Shown here piece by piece: positions 34,713 through 46,600 of a stretch of 64,000 nucleotides of DNA. The notes under the pieces are model-generated. The model ran no database searches, was not told the DNA's origin, and saw nothing but the letters and a program-made list of their open reading frames with translations. The DNA lies in the NCBI GenBank assembly GCA_030704615.1, contig CM060732.1:36129053-36193052 (forward strand), written 5' to 3'. The position numbers and the translations under genes are program-made. Each line of letters opens with the position of its first letter. Position 1 is the stretch's first letter. The stretch is from Takakia lepidozioides (taxonomy: Eukaryota > Streptophyta > Takakiopsida > Takakiales > Takakiaceae).

Positions 34713-35597
34713 ATACAAATCACGGAAATAGATCCAGACGAAACAAATGCGAAACGAAGGGCAAAATATGCATTCCAAAAAAACCAAGATCCATTGATCA
34801 AAAATAAAATATGTGCAGCACAAATTCAGAAATATATTACACACGAAAATGAAGAAAAGGAAAAACTAAAGAGATATTGCACTCTTGCAAAAAAACCAAA
34901 GAACGATCATGAGTTCCCACCAGAAATATGCCTGGAGAATAACTTGTTTTGTTTATCCAACTTCAACGAATACATTAGTAATGCGACTTTCACAAATTTG
35001 TTTTGTTGTGTTTGCAGCAAAGACATAACAACCTCTAACATGTTGAAATGGAGAATCGATGAATTACACATTGAGATCTCAAAACACATGAAAAAATGGC
35101 TCAGCCTACAAGTAGAAAACCACTTCGAAGAACATATTCTCCTACAAGAGGTTCCCCAAGAATTGATCAATGACACAAAACATGAGCTGGACGAATTAAA
35201 TGGGTTGTTATTGGACAAACGAGGAGTATCAAATACTGCACGTACCATCTTCATTTGTAAAAACTGCGGTTCCACCTTGAAAAAGAACAAGACGCCAAAA
35301 TTTGCACTCGCTAACGGTTTGTGGATCGGAAAAGTTCACGACATTTTGCCAAAATTAACCATGGTTGAAGAAGCGTTAATAGCAAGATACCGTTGTCGTG
35401 TGATGTTGTTCAAATTACGTTACGTAAATAAGGGCGGAAAGGGGCAACGCGCATTGAGAGGAAATTTGGTGAGTTTTGCTCAAAATCCAGGTTGTGCGGT
35501 CGAATTGCTGAACAAATTGTCACCACCCTTGGATTCATTATCCGATATTGTCGTCGTCCACTCCGTCGGCACTTCACATCCACCCATTAACGTCTAA
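34713..35597 (+). pseudogene. DUF6570-like N-terminal part of Helitron protein
   Basis: The open frame runs from about 34713 without an ATG until 34794. It has two zinc-binding-like sites (CCVCSKDI and ICKNCGSTLK) and the family stretch FALANGLWIGKVHDILPKLT followed by EEALIARYRCRVMLFKLRY. This domain is common at the N-terminus of Helitron-type proteins in plants and fungi; its role is unknown. Closed by a stop at 35595. Confidence 0.8.
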
Positions 35598-35704
35598 AAA
35601 CATGTAATTTACTATACGTACGTAGACTTGCAGCGACGACATGGTTAACATGGCTGAAAAATAATCACACGGGTTACAAGGACATTCAAATTGATAACGA
35701 CATA

Positions 35705-37433
35705 TTGGATGGACTACCAGAGAACGATATTCCACCATCAATCTTGAGATCGGTGTTTGAATCCACGGACATTGACTTCGCCAACGCTGAACATCGTACC
35801 AACATAACGGATTTGCACAACAAAAAAACGTCAATAAACAAAGATGACGATACGATCCAACCCGTCATAGACACGTCCGGACTCATCGATTTTGACGGAA
35901 TTGACATAAAGCACAACGACCTAATCTCCAACGCTTTAAATGGATTGCAACTACAACAAAACATGTATCTGTCGTACACGCATGAAACCAAAATGGTGAA
36001 CGAATACGCAAACCCAAAACTGATCGCGTGCATGTTTCCAACGTTATTTCCCGTTTGGAATCGGCGTAACCGAAATGAAAAACCGTCCAATTAAAGTAAC
36101 TTTGGAGGCCCACGTTGAGTATTTGATGAATCTGACCGATATCCATCACGACTTTTCGAAACACCACTTGTTTCCATTCTTCATGTTCAATTTGATGCAA
36201 CGTAGACAAATATGTCTGGGCGTAAAATTGACAGTGTCGAGATCGGCATTTCAAAGTGAAGCACAACTCCTTAACAATATCCGTTCAGAAGACTTCAACG
36301 ACATAATAGACGACGTGAAATCAATAAACAACAAACCGGAAATACAAAAATTATTGCAACACTTGAAAGTATCAAGTAAACACGTGATGGCATCTGGAAG
36401 CAGTCGCGCAACACAGAGAAACGAAATATTCAGCATGATGTAGCAGTTGGGAACACCAAGTTTATTCTTCACTTTGAATCCAGCATTCGTACTTCATCCT
36501 CTAGTGTCCCTAGTAAGTGTGAACAACATCAATCTCGACATTTTTTTCGACGACAACCTCCCGGACCACAATGAAAGGCGTGCAATTGTCACTACGAATC
36601 TGAGATCTCAAGCTAAATTTGTACACATCATCGTGAATGCAATTTTTAAATACCTACTCCGTGTCAGAGAGACTGCCAAAACTACCACAACAAATACAGA
36701 AGTACTTGGAAACATAAACGCATATTACGGTTGTTACGAAACCGCGAAAAATGGTTCACTTCACATACACACATTGTTGTGGCTAGAAAATGCCCCAAAT
36801 CCAAACGACCTCGTACAAAAACTAAAAGACGACGAAGAATTCAAACGTAAAATGTTGGCATATTTGGACAACATCATAGTACGCGACTTGATCCAATTCA
36901 AATCCGAAATACCAAACGATGACGATACCAACCACTACCACTGACTTCGAGAACGAAGAAAACAATGTAAACACCGAAATCCATCTGTGCACTACTAGAT
37001 CTCCCGATGTTCACTCTAAAAAATTTCATGCTCACTTTGCGCGCGACGTTTCAAAACTGTTGAATATATGCAATCGTCACGTCTGCAATCCCGTGTGTTA
37101 CAAAACCAACGAAGACGTTTTCAAAAAGAATTGTAGATACGGATTTCCGCTGTCTTAGTTGAAGAAACGCATTTCGACGACGAAACCGGGCTGCTGCATA
37201 TAAAACGAACCGACAGATGGCTGAACAACGCAAATCCATAGATGTTAGTATCAGGAAGATGTAACCACGATTTGAAATTCATCGGTACTTCAGGGAAAGA
37301 CGCAAAGGCTCTGATATACTACATCATGGATTACATCACAAAATCTTCCGTCTACACATCACACATGTATTCGCTTTTGCAAATAGCCGTAAAAAAGATC
37401 AAAACGACTTATGACGATCTATATTCCGAATAG
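35705..37433 (+). pseudogene. Helitron Rep (HUH endonuclease) region
   Basis: Pieces in order: YLSYTHETKMVNEYANPKLI and MFPTLFP, frame slip, then HVEYLMNLTD, then QLGTPSLFFTLNPA, YYGCYETAKNGSLHIHTLLW with the HUH pair (HIH) at about 36760, CRYGFP, and ALIYYIMDYITKSSVYTSH at about 37305 carrying the candidate nucleophilic tyrosines. This is the rolling-circle nicking domain. TAG stops at 36441 and 37239 and slips near 36050, 36940 and 37155 break it. Confidence 0.85.
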
Positions 37434-38102
37434 TCAGTTGAGAAAAACCGCAAATTGTTGATTCGATGTTTAAACACGATCGGATCGCAACAAGAAATCT
37501 CAGCGACAAGGGCAGTCAGTTACCTTATGAAATATCCAGACCATTTGACAGACCACCAGTTTGCATATTTGTCGTGGTATAGTTTATCGGCATGGATTCG
37601 CGAACAAGAAAAATCTCAATCGAACAAAGATGGAAACAACGATATGAACAGCACACCTGATGATAACGACCCCGAAAACACCTTCGAAACATTCAAAGTT
37701 GAAAGATCCAAATAGAACGACAAGTTGATTATGTATAATTTCCGCATCGACTACCAAAGCAGGCCACACAAGTTCAAGGAAATGTCACCTTACGAGTTCT
37801 GCAGTAAATCGTGCAAGGTGAAAAGCCCGTACTACTACAAATTCATGCATGAACATCCGCAAAGTAACACCCACAGTGTATATAAATCTCAAGTAAGCAA
37901 AGTGCCAGTAATACAAGGCTACAAAATACCTTCGAAAAAAAATGATGCGGCAACGTACGCTCGCGCTGTTTGTATTTTGTTCATGCCATAGAGATCTATC
38001 CACGACTTAAAGCCAAGATCGCAACAAACTTGGGAAGACACTCTCGACGAACTATATCCAATATGTTCGGAATTCAACAGAAAAATCATCGCAAATATCG
38101 GC

Positions 38103-39345
38103 ATGCTACATGAATGCAAAGAATCACGAGACTCCGACAGACTGTTACTGAAGAACGAAAATCCAAACGATGACGAGAACCCAGAAGCCATCAACATCGA
38201 TCCATTATACAATGAGATGCTAGACGAAATGCACGAAGACGATGATGATGATATATATGTGGACGAGAATTCGGCGTCGCAACATACAGAAGACATAGTC
38301 ACAAATGGCCAAAAGTTACAAATCGAATATCTTATGTGCAATACAAGCGAAAACAATTACGTGGACAAAATTATCAACAAGCTCGTTACGGATGCCAACG
38401 GGAGAATATCACCACAACCCCATACCGCACCAAAAATAGGAATGTTCCAAACTGCATCCAAAAAATCAAATAGAACCCAGATCAATAAATGGTTGAAAAC
38501 ATTACGTGAATCCAAAAATCCACCCACTAGCATTGACAACAAACTGTACAAGTTCGCAAATCCAAATCTGTCATCCAAAAATGATAACCTTCACCACAAA
38601 AATCCAGAATTAAGGAAGATTCCAAAAAACGAACCAATGGACATCCCAGATGACGACAATTACGATGTAGATCCTGATATCGTACACAATGCAGATCAAC
38701 ATCAAATAGCTAAATATTTTGTCATGAAAAAATACAAGCTCAACACTTCGCAGGAATCAGCATTTGAACGTTTCATAGATCCACAAAAATCACCATCTCG
38801 ATGTAAGGAAACAAACGTTAATGTACGTGGGAGGTGTTGTCGGAATGGGAAAGACCGAAATAATTAAAGCAATGCAAACGTACTTCATAAAAACCAAGAG
38901 ACCAAAAATCCTGAAAATCGGTGCTTACACAGCCAACGCCGCAACCCTCATAGGGGGATCAACCATCCACGCTTTATTGGGACTCAAAATCAGCTAGAGC
39001 ATCAATGAATCCGACACAAAAAGTTTCATAAACGAATGGTCGGGAACTAACTATTTGATTATAGACGAAGTATCTATGGTCGGATGCAACATGATCACTG
39101 ATATTCATCTGAAATTACAAAAATTCAAATCAAACATGTTACCATTCGGAGGACTCAACATAATGTTCATGGGCGATTTCATGCAGTTCCCACCAGTCAT
39201 CGACGCACCTCTCTACTCAACGAATATACAGCCCATATTCCCATTCACAAAATACACACAAAAAAAGATTATAGGCAAAAGCCTATGGGAAAATTACATA
39301 CGCCCTAACACAATCATATTGACCCAGCAAATGATCGACGAACAA
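38103..39345 (+). pseudogene. PIF1-like helicase, N-terminal half only
   Basis: After an Asp/Glu-rich linker: KKYKLNTSQESAFERF, then in another frame the Walker A loop GGVVGMGKTEIIKAM (38827-38870), Walker B-type LIIDEVSMVG (39052-39080) and GDFMQFPPVI. Later helicase motifs (IV-VI) are absent; the sequence passes after LTQQM directly into protease-like sequence. TAG at 38995 interrupts it. Confidence 0.85.
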
Positions 39346-39348
39346 TCA

Positions 39349-39871
39349 TCATGTTGGATGATAACGGATGGTTGTGTGACCAGCATTTGGCGGCTGGGAT
39401 GCAAATACTATTTGATCAGGACTGGAAACACAAAACTACCAGCAACATGCGTATTCGACTCTACTGGGCAGAACGAAATACACCAAGAAATGTCTGCAGC
39501 ACGTGTTCGTGAACAACAACCATTGGATTTTAACCATGATAAACCCGAACGGAACGAATCATCAATGTACGGTGTTTGATTCCAGCATGCCCGCGGATAA
39601 GAAGCTACCGAGCGAAATAGAACAACATCTACAAAAATTAATCCCAATCCCACAATTCAATTATTTCTATGCCGATGTCATGCAACAAAGTGACAGTTCA
39701 TCCTGTGGCGTATTTACGATAGCTTATGCCACAGATATAGCATTCGGATTAGATCCCGCAAATTCCCGATACGCAACATCCGCCATGAGAACCCACTTGA
39801 GATATTGCATAAACAATCGAAGAATTGATCCATTTCCAAAACAACATTCACAATACGAAGACCCGATATGA
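39349..39871 (+). pseudogene. Ulp1/C48-like cysteine protease remnant
   Basis: The first part (DDNGWLCDQHLAAGMQILF, from about 39355) and the second part (39503-39871) are in different frames. The second carries the expected catalytic set: His in VNNNHWILTM, Asp in TVFDSSMP, Gln in DVMQQSD and Cys in SSSCGVFTIAYATD. SUMO-type proteases are known passengers of plant transposons. In the element it follows a truncated helicase. Confidence 0.8.
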
Positions 39872-40440
39872 CGTGACATTTGTTCTTATCTTTCCACCTC
39901 AATGTCTTGGTGCTTTGGAGGGTTTGAATTTCTCGATTTTTTGGGTGCATTTTCTTTTTTTGGGCTGGGGGTATTCAATGTAAATGTTAATAGCACTTCC
40001 AAATATCACTTCAATTTAGTGATAAACACGTCTCAATTCACTAAAACTTCATAATAATATTGATTTTGATTTTTGTCTCTCGTCTATATTTAATAATTGA
40101 AATGTGCCTAAAACTTGGAAATTTTTCCTGAAAAATGCCTAATAGCCCAAAAATTTGACAAATACCAAAATTTCCAAATATGTGGAAACAATGCATAAAT
40201 TATATTATTTAAAATCCAAAAAAATGAAAACAAAACATGCCATTTAAACTTACATGTCCACACAACATCCAAAGGGCCTTATATTTGGAAATAACCTAGG
40301 CGATGTGCCTAAATAATAAAAATGGATCTGCCTAAAAAATTCCATTTTTATTAATTATTATTGGTGGAAGTGCCTAATAAGCTAGGTAAGTACGGTAGTT
40401 TATGGCTGTGTGAGGGATCTGATCATATCTAGGGATTTAA
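39872..40440. other. AT-rich spacer downstream of protease
   Basis: Very AT-rich with repeated GTGCCTAAA/TGCCTAATA variants between 40080 and 40385. No coding frame. It could hold the Helitron 3' end. Confidence 0.45.
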
Positions 40441-40559
40441 TTTTAGTTGAAACAAAAAAGAGGTAATATCGGAGTTCTCGGTCGGAGTTTCTATACGACA
40501 GTATCACGTCAAATGACCACCATGCCCTTAAGGCGGGGAACACGTGGAAACGCCTGCCC

Positions 40560-41147
40560 AAGAGTACAAACTTCCACAACACCTTGTGGAATGTCCCTTC
40601 GGACCGTGAAGAAATAGCAATCTTCGTAGGTATTGCAAAATTCCCCTACCTTGGCAAAACCGGGAATTACAGATTCGTGACTTTCGCCTAAGAACTAAAA
40701 GACGCAAAATTCACAATATTGATAGAAGACAGCCATTTCCTGTTCGACTACGCAAATACAATAACGGAATGGTTCGATCATTGGAAGAGGAGAGGCGAGG
40801 ACATGAGGTGGATGGGTGAAAACAACGTGAGCTTCACGAAAAAGCTCCTAAAAAACAACACAAACAACTCTGGGTCGACGTCCCGTAACAACAAACGTCA
40901 CAAAACAAACAACGACGGGATGTACAATACAATAGAAGTCCTTAACGAAAATGGCCAAAAAATGGATGGACAATCCGTACGTTCAGGGGATCTCGTTGCA
41001 GTCAAGTGTAACATCCGATATTGGATGAATTTCCGTCACAAGAAACACGGGCTTTCATTCCAATTAAAAGGGGTCAAACTGCTGGCCAAAGCACCGGAAG
41101 AGAGAAAATCGAACGACAACAACTGGAGCAAAAACATAGCTTGGTAG
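40560..41147 (+). pseudogene. Unidentified AT-rich ORF, possibly DNA-binding accessory protein
   Basis: A continuous frame from about 40570 (FHNTLWNVPSDREEIAIFVG) to 41147, broken by one TAA at 40689 within TFA*ELKDAKF. The last open part is 142 residues. The C-terminal third (GQSVRSGDLVAVKCNIRYW then KKHGLSFQLKGVKLLAK) looks like a beta-rich module with a compact repeat of charged strands, of the kind seen in single-stranded-DNA-binding proteins. That is inference without alignment. Base composition matches the Helitron upstream, so it may belong to the same element. Confidence 0.4.
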
Positions 41148-41534
41148 ATCTTAAATTAGACACTTCTAAACGTTCCATGTAAGGGCCACCATATTTTATA
41201 AAGACCGTCCTCCTTGATCTCCTCTTCAAAAAGTCTACATTTTGTCCCAATGCAAGCTCACAACGGATAATTTTAAAAAAAAAATACTGATTTATCATAG
41301 TCCAAATCTACTTGTTGTACCAAAACGACCCATGGAAATCCCCTCCAACTCCCCTTCCCCCCCCCCCAAATCGGAACTGCGTGACCGACATTTAAGCACG
41401 TTGCATGATCCATATTCTCTCTCATGATCCTCGAGTTTGGCCATCCGTCCGGACGTCCTTCTCAGAAGTCGTCGCTAGTAGTGCGGAGCAACGCGAAGCC
41501 CTAGTTAGTGTTTCATTTCATTAGTGTTTCAAGT

Positions 41535-41605
41535 CTGAATGGGTAGTGTAGTGATATGAACTAGGCTTGATACCCGATAGGTTGTGGGTTCTATCTCTGA
41601 TGGAC
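41535..41605 (+). mobile_element. tRNA-like SINE head, copy 1
   Basis: GGGTAGTGTAGTGATATG resembles a tRNA A box and GTTGTGGGTTCTATCTCTG, 40 bases on, a B box. It is followed by a T/A-rich tail (TTTTTGTAAAATAAAAATG). It is a candidate plant SINE 5' region. Confidence 0.4.
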
Positions 41606-41674
41606 ATTATGTTTTTGTAAAATAAAAATGTTTCAGAAGATAGATATATAGATACTGCAAAACCTATGTAACAA

Positions 41675-41775
41675 GATTAAATGGGTGGTGTTTTGGTAAG
41701 GATTATGTTTTTTAAGTTATGAGATTGCGGGCTCAATTACCAATCAATAGTCTTTTTTGTAAAATTGAATTCCCT
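41675..41775 (+). mobile_element. tRNA-like SINE head, copy 2
   Basis: ATGGGTGGTGTTTTGGTAAG (A-box-like) and GATTGCGGGCTCAATTACC (B-box-like), followed by CTTTTTTGTAAAATTGAATT. The tail resembles that of copy 1. Weaker match than copy 1. Confidence 0.35.
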
Positions 41776-42056
41776 TGCGGGCCATCGCCATTTACTACCC
41801 AAATGCGCAGGCGGACCATCTCCATCACATTGTCAAGCTCCCTAGCATTCCCTGAGCATTGCTCCATTCGGAACTTCAAACTAGACTCCCACCATTGGAA
41901 GAGCTCGTACCTTCACCATTTGTATCTAACAAGGAGCCATGCCTCATCACTTTTTAAATTTTCGACCTTTTTTCTCATGTTGGAAAGCCATAAAAGCAAC
42001 ATGTTCCTCTCCCATTCCTACACTCACCCATGTGGAATAATAATACAATGAATATG

Positions 42057-42078
42057 GAATATTCTATATAGAATATTC
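42057..42078. repeat. 22-bp perfect palindrome
   Basis: GAATATTCTATATAGAATAT followed by TC reads the same on both strands, in AT-rich sequence without a gene; imperfect arms extend it. Confidence 0.9.
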
Positions 42079-42396
42079 ATATTCCATCCTTTGATATTTT
42101 GACTATGGACCCTAAGATTAGATGAATCACAATTTTTTATTTTTTTTTGGGTACCCTTATTTAAGTGTTGTGCATATAAAATTGTTCCTATGCATATCTA
42201 AAATTTGTATGCACGCATACATTCCTCCATATGCATGCATTTGTGTGCGCATATAGTATAGGCTACCTCTGATGAGAACATCTGCACTGTGTTCCAAATT
42301 TTTCAAAGCTTGCAACACCGGGGATTCACCATAGTCGAAGCTGCCTGCACACATCCAAAGCAGATGTTGCACATGAGGCCGGGTTTAAGGATGGAT

Positions 42397-43384
42397 TCAG
42401 CACATGACAACATGGTGGACAATATTATTTGCTAATTCAATATTGAAATCTTGCAGCGTGGACATTCGCAAGCATTGTAATGACATACCTAGTGGGCAAG
42501 GAAGCCACCCCATGTCCAAGTCCTCGCGATACCTCAACATTTCAGTAAATTCAAGGATGGCTTTATCAACCCCCATTCCTGGTTGTCCCCCTCCACACCA
42601 CAAGACCTCAAAAGTTGTACGATTAACAATGGCAAGGTCACGGATAGTCCTGCATCTGACTTGCTGCGTAAAAGCCTGCAGCGACTGTATGGCGCGGTCT
42701 TGGTCGTCTTTCCGTCTCTCCAGAAGGTCTGCCACAGAATCCAGCACCTCCCTTCGAGCCTGCTCGTATGGTGCCATGCAACCATATAGAAAGTATCCAA
42801 TCTCAAGAAAATTATTGACTGCATTTGTAATGGCCACGTGACCCTCGGGTGTGTCTACAAATTGGTGGAGGAGGTCGCGCAACACAAAGTTCCTTGGTGT
42901 GGATAGGGGAATTGTCTTCTGAACGTGACACATCCAAATGAGACGCAACACCCACATGAACTGCGGATGTTTTCGGAGGTGGTGCTGTGTCTCGACTTCC
43001 TGCCAAAATGGCCATGAACATGTGGGCTTCCTCCCGCGAATGTGTGAACATATTATTTGAGAGCTCTGGATATCACTCGCTTTGATAATTTTGAAAAGTG
43101 GGGACCAGCCCCATTTACTCTCATGTATTTCGTCATTGACCTGTCTGTCCCATTTATGCAATCCAGCCTCCACAAACTGAGTTCTTGTACTCTCCAATGC
43201 AGCCTGAGCAGCAACCTCCTTCATGTCACAGTCCATGATGGCAGCCCTGTACTTGTGGTATTTGACAACATCATTGCACTCAGCGTATTGAGTTGCATAG
43301 TCAAGAGTAAAACCAGGACATATTGAAAAGCACGCCAATGTCTTGCGAAGAAGTGCCTCCTCCTGCGGTGGTGCATCATGCTGC
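42397..43384 (-). CDS. Unidentified 300-residue helical protein or exon
   Basis: An uninterrupted minus-strand frame, one of the longest in the window, with no in-frame ATG near its start. It reads back through APPQEEALLRKTLACFSICP to a possible acceptor (GTAGCAG at about 43385), so it looks like an exon of a larger gene or transposon. The content is alpha-helical and Trp/Cys/Glu-rich (HKWDRQVNDEIHESKWGWSP, LRKHPQFMWVLRLIWMCHVQ, NFLEIGYFLYGCMAPYEQAR, LLERRKDDQDRAIQSLQAF). I recognise no family. Its intactness contrasts with the decayed elements on both sides. Confidence 0.45.
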
Positions 43385-43677
43385 TACCACACCATGAAAC
43401 AGATTTGTACTGACATTAGAACAGACCCCTCTCATAATGAAGGTCATGGACAGAAAAGCAATCCAAACAGGCACATTACAATGCATGAAAACAAAACCCA
43501 TGCAAAACTTGTGATACCTAGCTCCACCTTCTTAGCGAATGCCCCCACCCAGTAATTCACGGGCTTCGTATTGCACGACACAACCATGACAGTTCAGATA
43601 GATGTATTCTATACTTCGCCCTCATACTCCGATTTAATTCCAATTGTTTTTCATCCGTCCCAGTGTAGATCCAAACA

Positions 43678-46600
43678 TTGAATTTATTTTTTCAAACCAT
43701 ATTGTTTTTCTCATTCAAAACCGTCGAAAAAGTTATACTTAAAGTTTCTCCTTTCGGTGGCACGACGCTCTTTCCTTCAGTTAATCTTCCGTCCTGTAAT
43801 AGGATTTTACTGAACCTCCACTGCCCAGTGGACGTTACTAACTTCATGGGGTTCCAAGTAGGCCAAAGGGTGTTTCTGTCGCTTCCTGGATCTCCTTCAG
43901 TTGTTGCCTCAGGAGATTGCCTGAATGTTTCTGGGGAAGGAACTTACCACGGACACCATTTGTGTTCGTCCATCATTTCAGTTACCTTGATCTTTTGTGA
44001 TGACGCATTCGGCTCATGTCCTCTGCCTTATCGACATATGGATGCTGACACATTGAAGGAGGCGATTGGGACTCCAGTTGTGTGGGACGTGTCATGTGTT
44101 CACACGCATGAAACTGTGGATTCAACATCCCAGAGAAACCCAAGATGTCATTCCATCACAGAAGATAGTGATTATCAAGGACAAAGCACTGAAAGCAATG
44201 AAATTCCTTCCAACGGTGAGACTGAAGGGGATCTGCCTGTAGGTCTGGGGAGAGATTGTTGGAGAAACTTGTAGTGTCTTCTTCTTGGGGAGGACGGAAA
44301 CGCCCTGTTCGAAGGCCGAATTCAGGCATGCATTCCTAACGAGATCATTCTGAATGACAAACTCGGAGAGGACGATGTTGGAGTTATGGTCACCAGAACA
44401 ATATCTGGAGAATCCGGTTCACTGATGCCGATTGTGAAATGGTCGTTAACAAAAACAAGACTTCTTGAAAATGGCCGGATACTCTCCGTTAATCTCAAAA
44501 ATTTCCTACGATCATGCAGTGACATGGAGAATGACGACCATGGTACAGGCGTAAAGAAAGCAACATACAGGTATTTTACTAGGAAGAAGAAACCATCCAA
44601 TATGGAGGACTCAAAAAGTGCAAGAAAAATCTTACTTTGGATGAAGTGAGGTGGGTGAGCAGCAAACCTTGCTGCTTCAGTGCTGCCAGTATTTTGATTG
44701 GAGAAAAACCTTGGCAATTCGTACTGCATTTTGGGGTTCATCATTCGATGAGAGAAGAGAACTTGGATTGAATGTTTCAAAACGACTTCACATTATGGAT
44801 GGGTCATCGCGCAGGTCGTATGTTACGATAGAAGGTGTTGATGTTTGTGAGAAAGCAAGGTGGATAATACACGGAATTGGAAGGTCAGCGTACATGGAGT
44901 ACAAAAAGCTCAGTAAAGAGGGTTGTTTGTCATCTTTCCACGGAAATCGTGGCGTCAAGCGGCCTCAACCAGGGACACTCCAGGCAGAGGGGAACATTAT
45001 ATCCATTATCAATGCCAATACTGACCTTATGTCTCACAAAACACGTTGCATTGGAGAGGGACGTCGGGATACTTTGAGAATTTTGCTACCCGAAATGAAC
45101 TGGAAGAGAATTCGAGAGGAGTCCAACGAGGTGACTTTTATTCGTTGTCCCCTTTTCTTTTTTCAAAATACTGTGGCTGATTTTATTCTTTTTGATGCCA
45201 TCATGCTTTCTTGTTCTTCCATTTTGTAGAACCTCCACTGTCCAGTGGATGTTGACATTATTGGGGAGTTGGGGTGCAGACGAACAGACTGCTCGGTTTG
45301 AAAGGAGTCTCGCAGCCAGCTATAAGCCGTATACGGAATCGAATATTTCCTAACGTGGAGGTTCGGAAAACAGGAAGCACCTTTGCTAAGTGCACAAAAT
45401 GCGAGATGTTGAAGGACTTGATCAAGAAGTCAATTAAGAGGATTTCCGAACAGGTCGCACATAAGCGGATGCTTGATTTGCACTTGAGGCATCAAGAGTC
45501 ATGCAGAAGGCTGTACCATAGCTGGAGGAATGAGTCCGTTATGATTCCGGAGGAGTTCTTATGTATTATTCACGATAAGATTGATCATAGGAAAACGGTT
45601 ATTCCGAGGCTACAGATGACGAACAAGATGGTCTCGGGATTGGATCAGTTGCCTGTCTCATTGACAGGAATGGTTACGCACGGACACGGTGATGGAGCTT
45701 ACGCTCAATTTTCCCTTGAGTTCTGGAAAGACAATTCAAACTTCACAATTGGGTCGCTGGCTCGGTGCCTGCGCCAACTGGAAAAGCCGACATGCCGGGA
45801 ATCCAGGAACATTTTCGACACTGAGGTTCAAAATGATTTTTTTGAAACGCTTATGAGAGACAATTCGAGATGTTTGGAGGCTCTGAAATCCTGCAGGCCG
45901 AACGATAAACGTGGTGCTCGACCACTTCCTAGACGACTTTATTTGCAGATGGACAACTCCTCCAAGGACAATAAGAACAGATAGATGTTTGCTTTCCTAT
46001 CCCTCCTCACTGCCAAAGATGTCTTTGAAGAGATCCAGCTTGGTTTTCTCATGGTCGGGCACACCCATGAGGATATTGACGGATTCTTTAGCTATCTCTC
46101 GAAGAAGCTAAATGAACGCAACACGTACATTCTTTCGGATTTGATGAGGTCATTTATGATCTCCCAAGATATGCAATTCATTCCTCAAATCATTCAGGAG
46201 GTTCCCGATTTCAAGAAGTTTGTTAAGGGTTGTATTCATGATGGAAATGAGGCTTTGGTCGGGATCTCAGAGATGCACGTCTTTCGGTTTTTTAAGGATG
46301 CGGATGGCTAGCCCGTTATGAAGTACAAGAAGTCAGCTACAAACTCCAGCGTTAAGATGTGGAAGTCCAACCCTGATGGGACTCCAAATTTCCCTGAAGG
46401 AGACCCAGATGCCGTTCCAAGAAAACCGATATGGGGAGTCAGGGACGACTCCTCAGAAAAACAGTCATTCATAAAAAATGGTATTAAGAAATACAAAGAT
46501 TTTTGGATAAAATGAATGTTGCTTGACGATCATTACCGGGGTGTGATGGAACAATATGACCAATACTGGGGAAATATTCTCTCCAAACTTGATAAGCCAA

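Larger units (their letters stand above)
34713..39871 (+). mobile_element. Decayed autonomous Helitron with Ulp1-like protease
   Basis: The coding order is DUF6570-like domain, Helitron-like N domain with HUH Rep motifs, acidic linker, PIF1-like helicase N-part, Ulp1/C48-like protease. The block is visibly more AT-rich than the flanking genes and uses A-ending codons. In-frame stops (36441, 37239, 37431, 37713, 37989, 38995) and frame slips (near 36050, 36940, 37155, 38815, 39490) show it is inactive. Terminal TC and CTRR-hairpin ends were not identified, so the limits given are those of coding matches. Confidence 0.85.
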
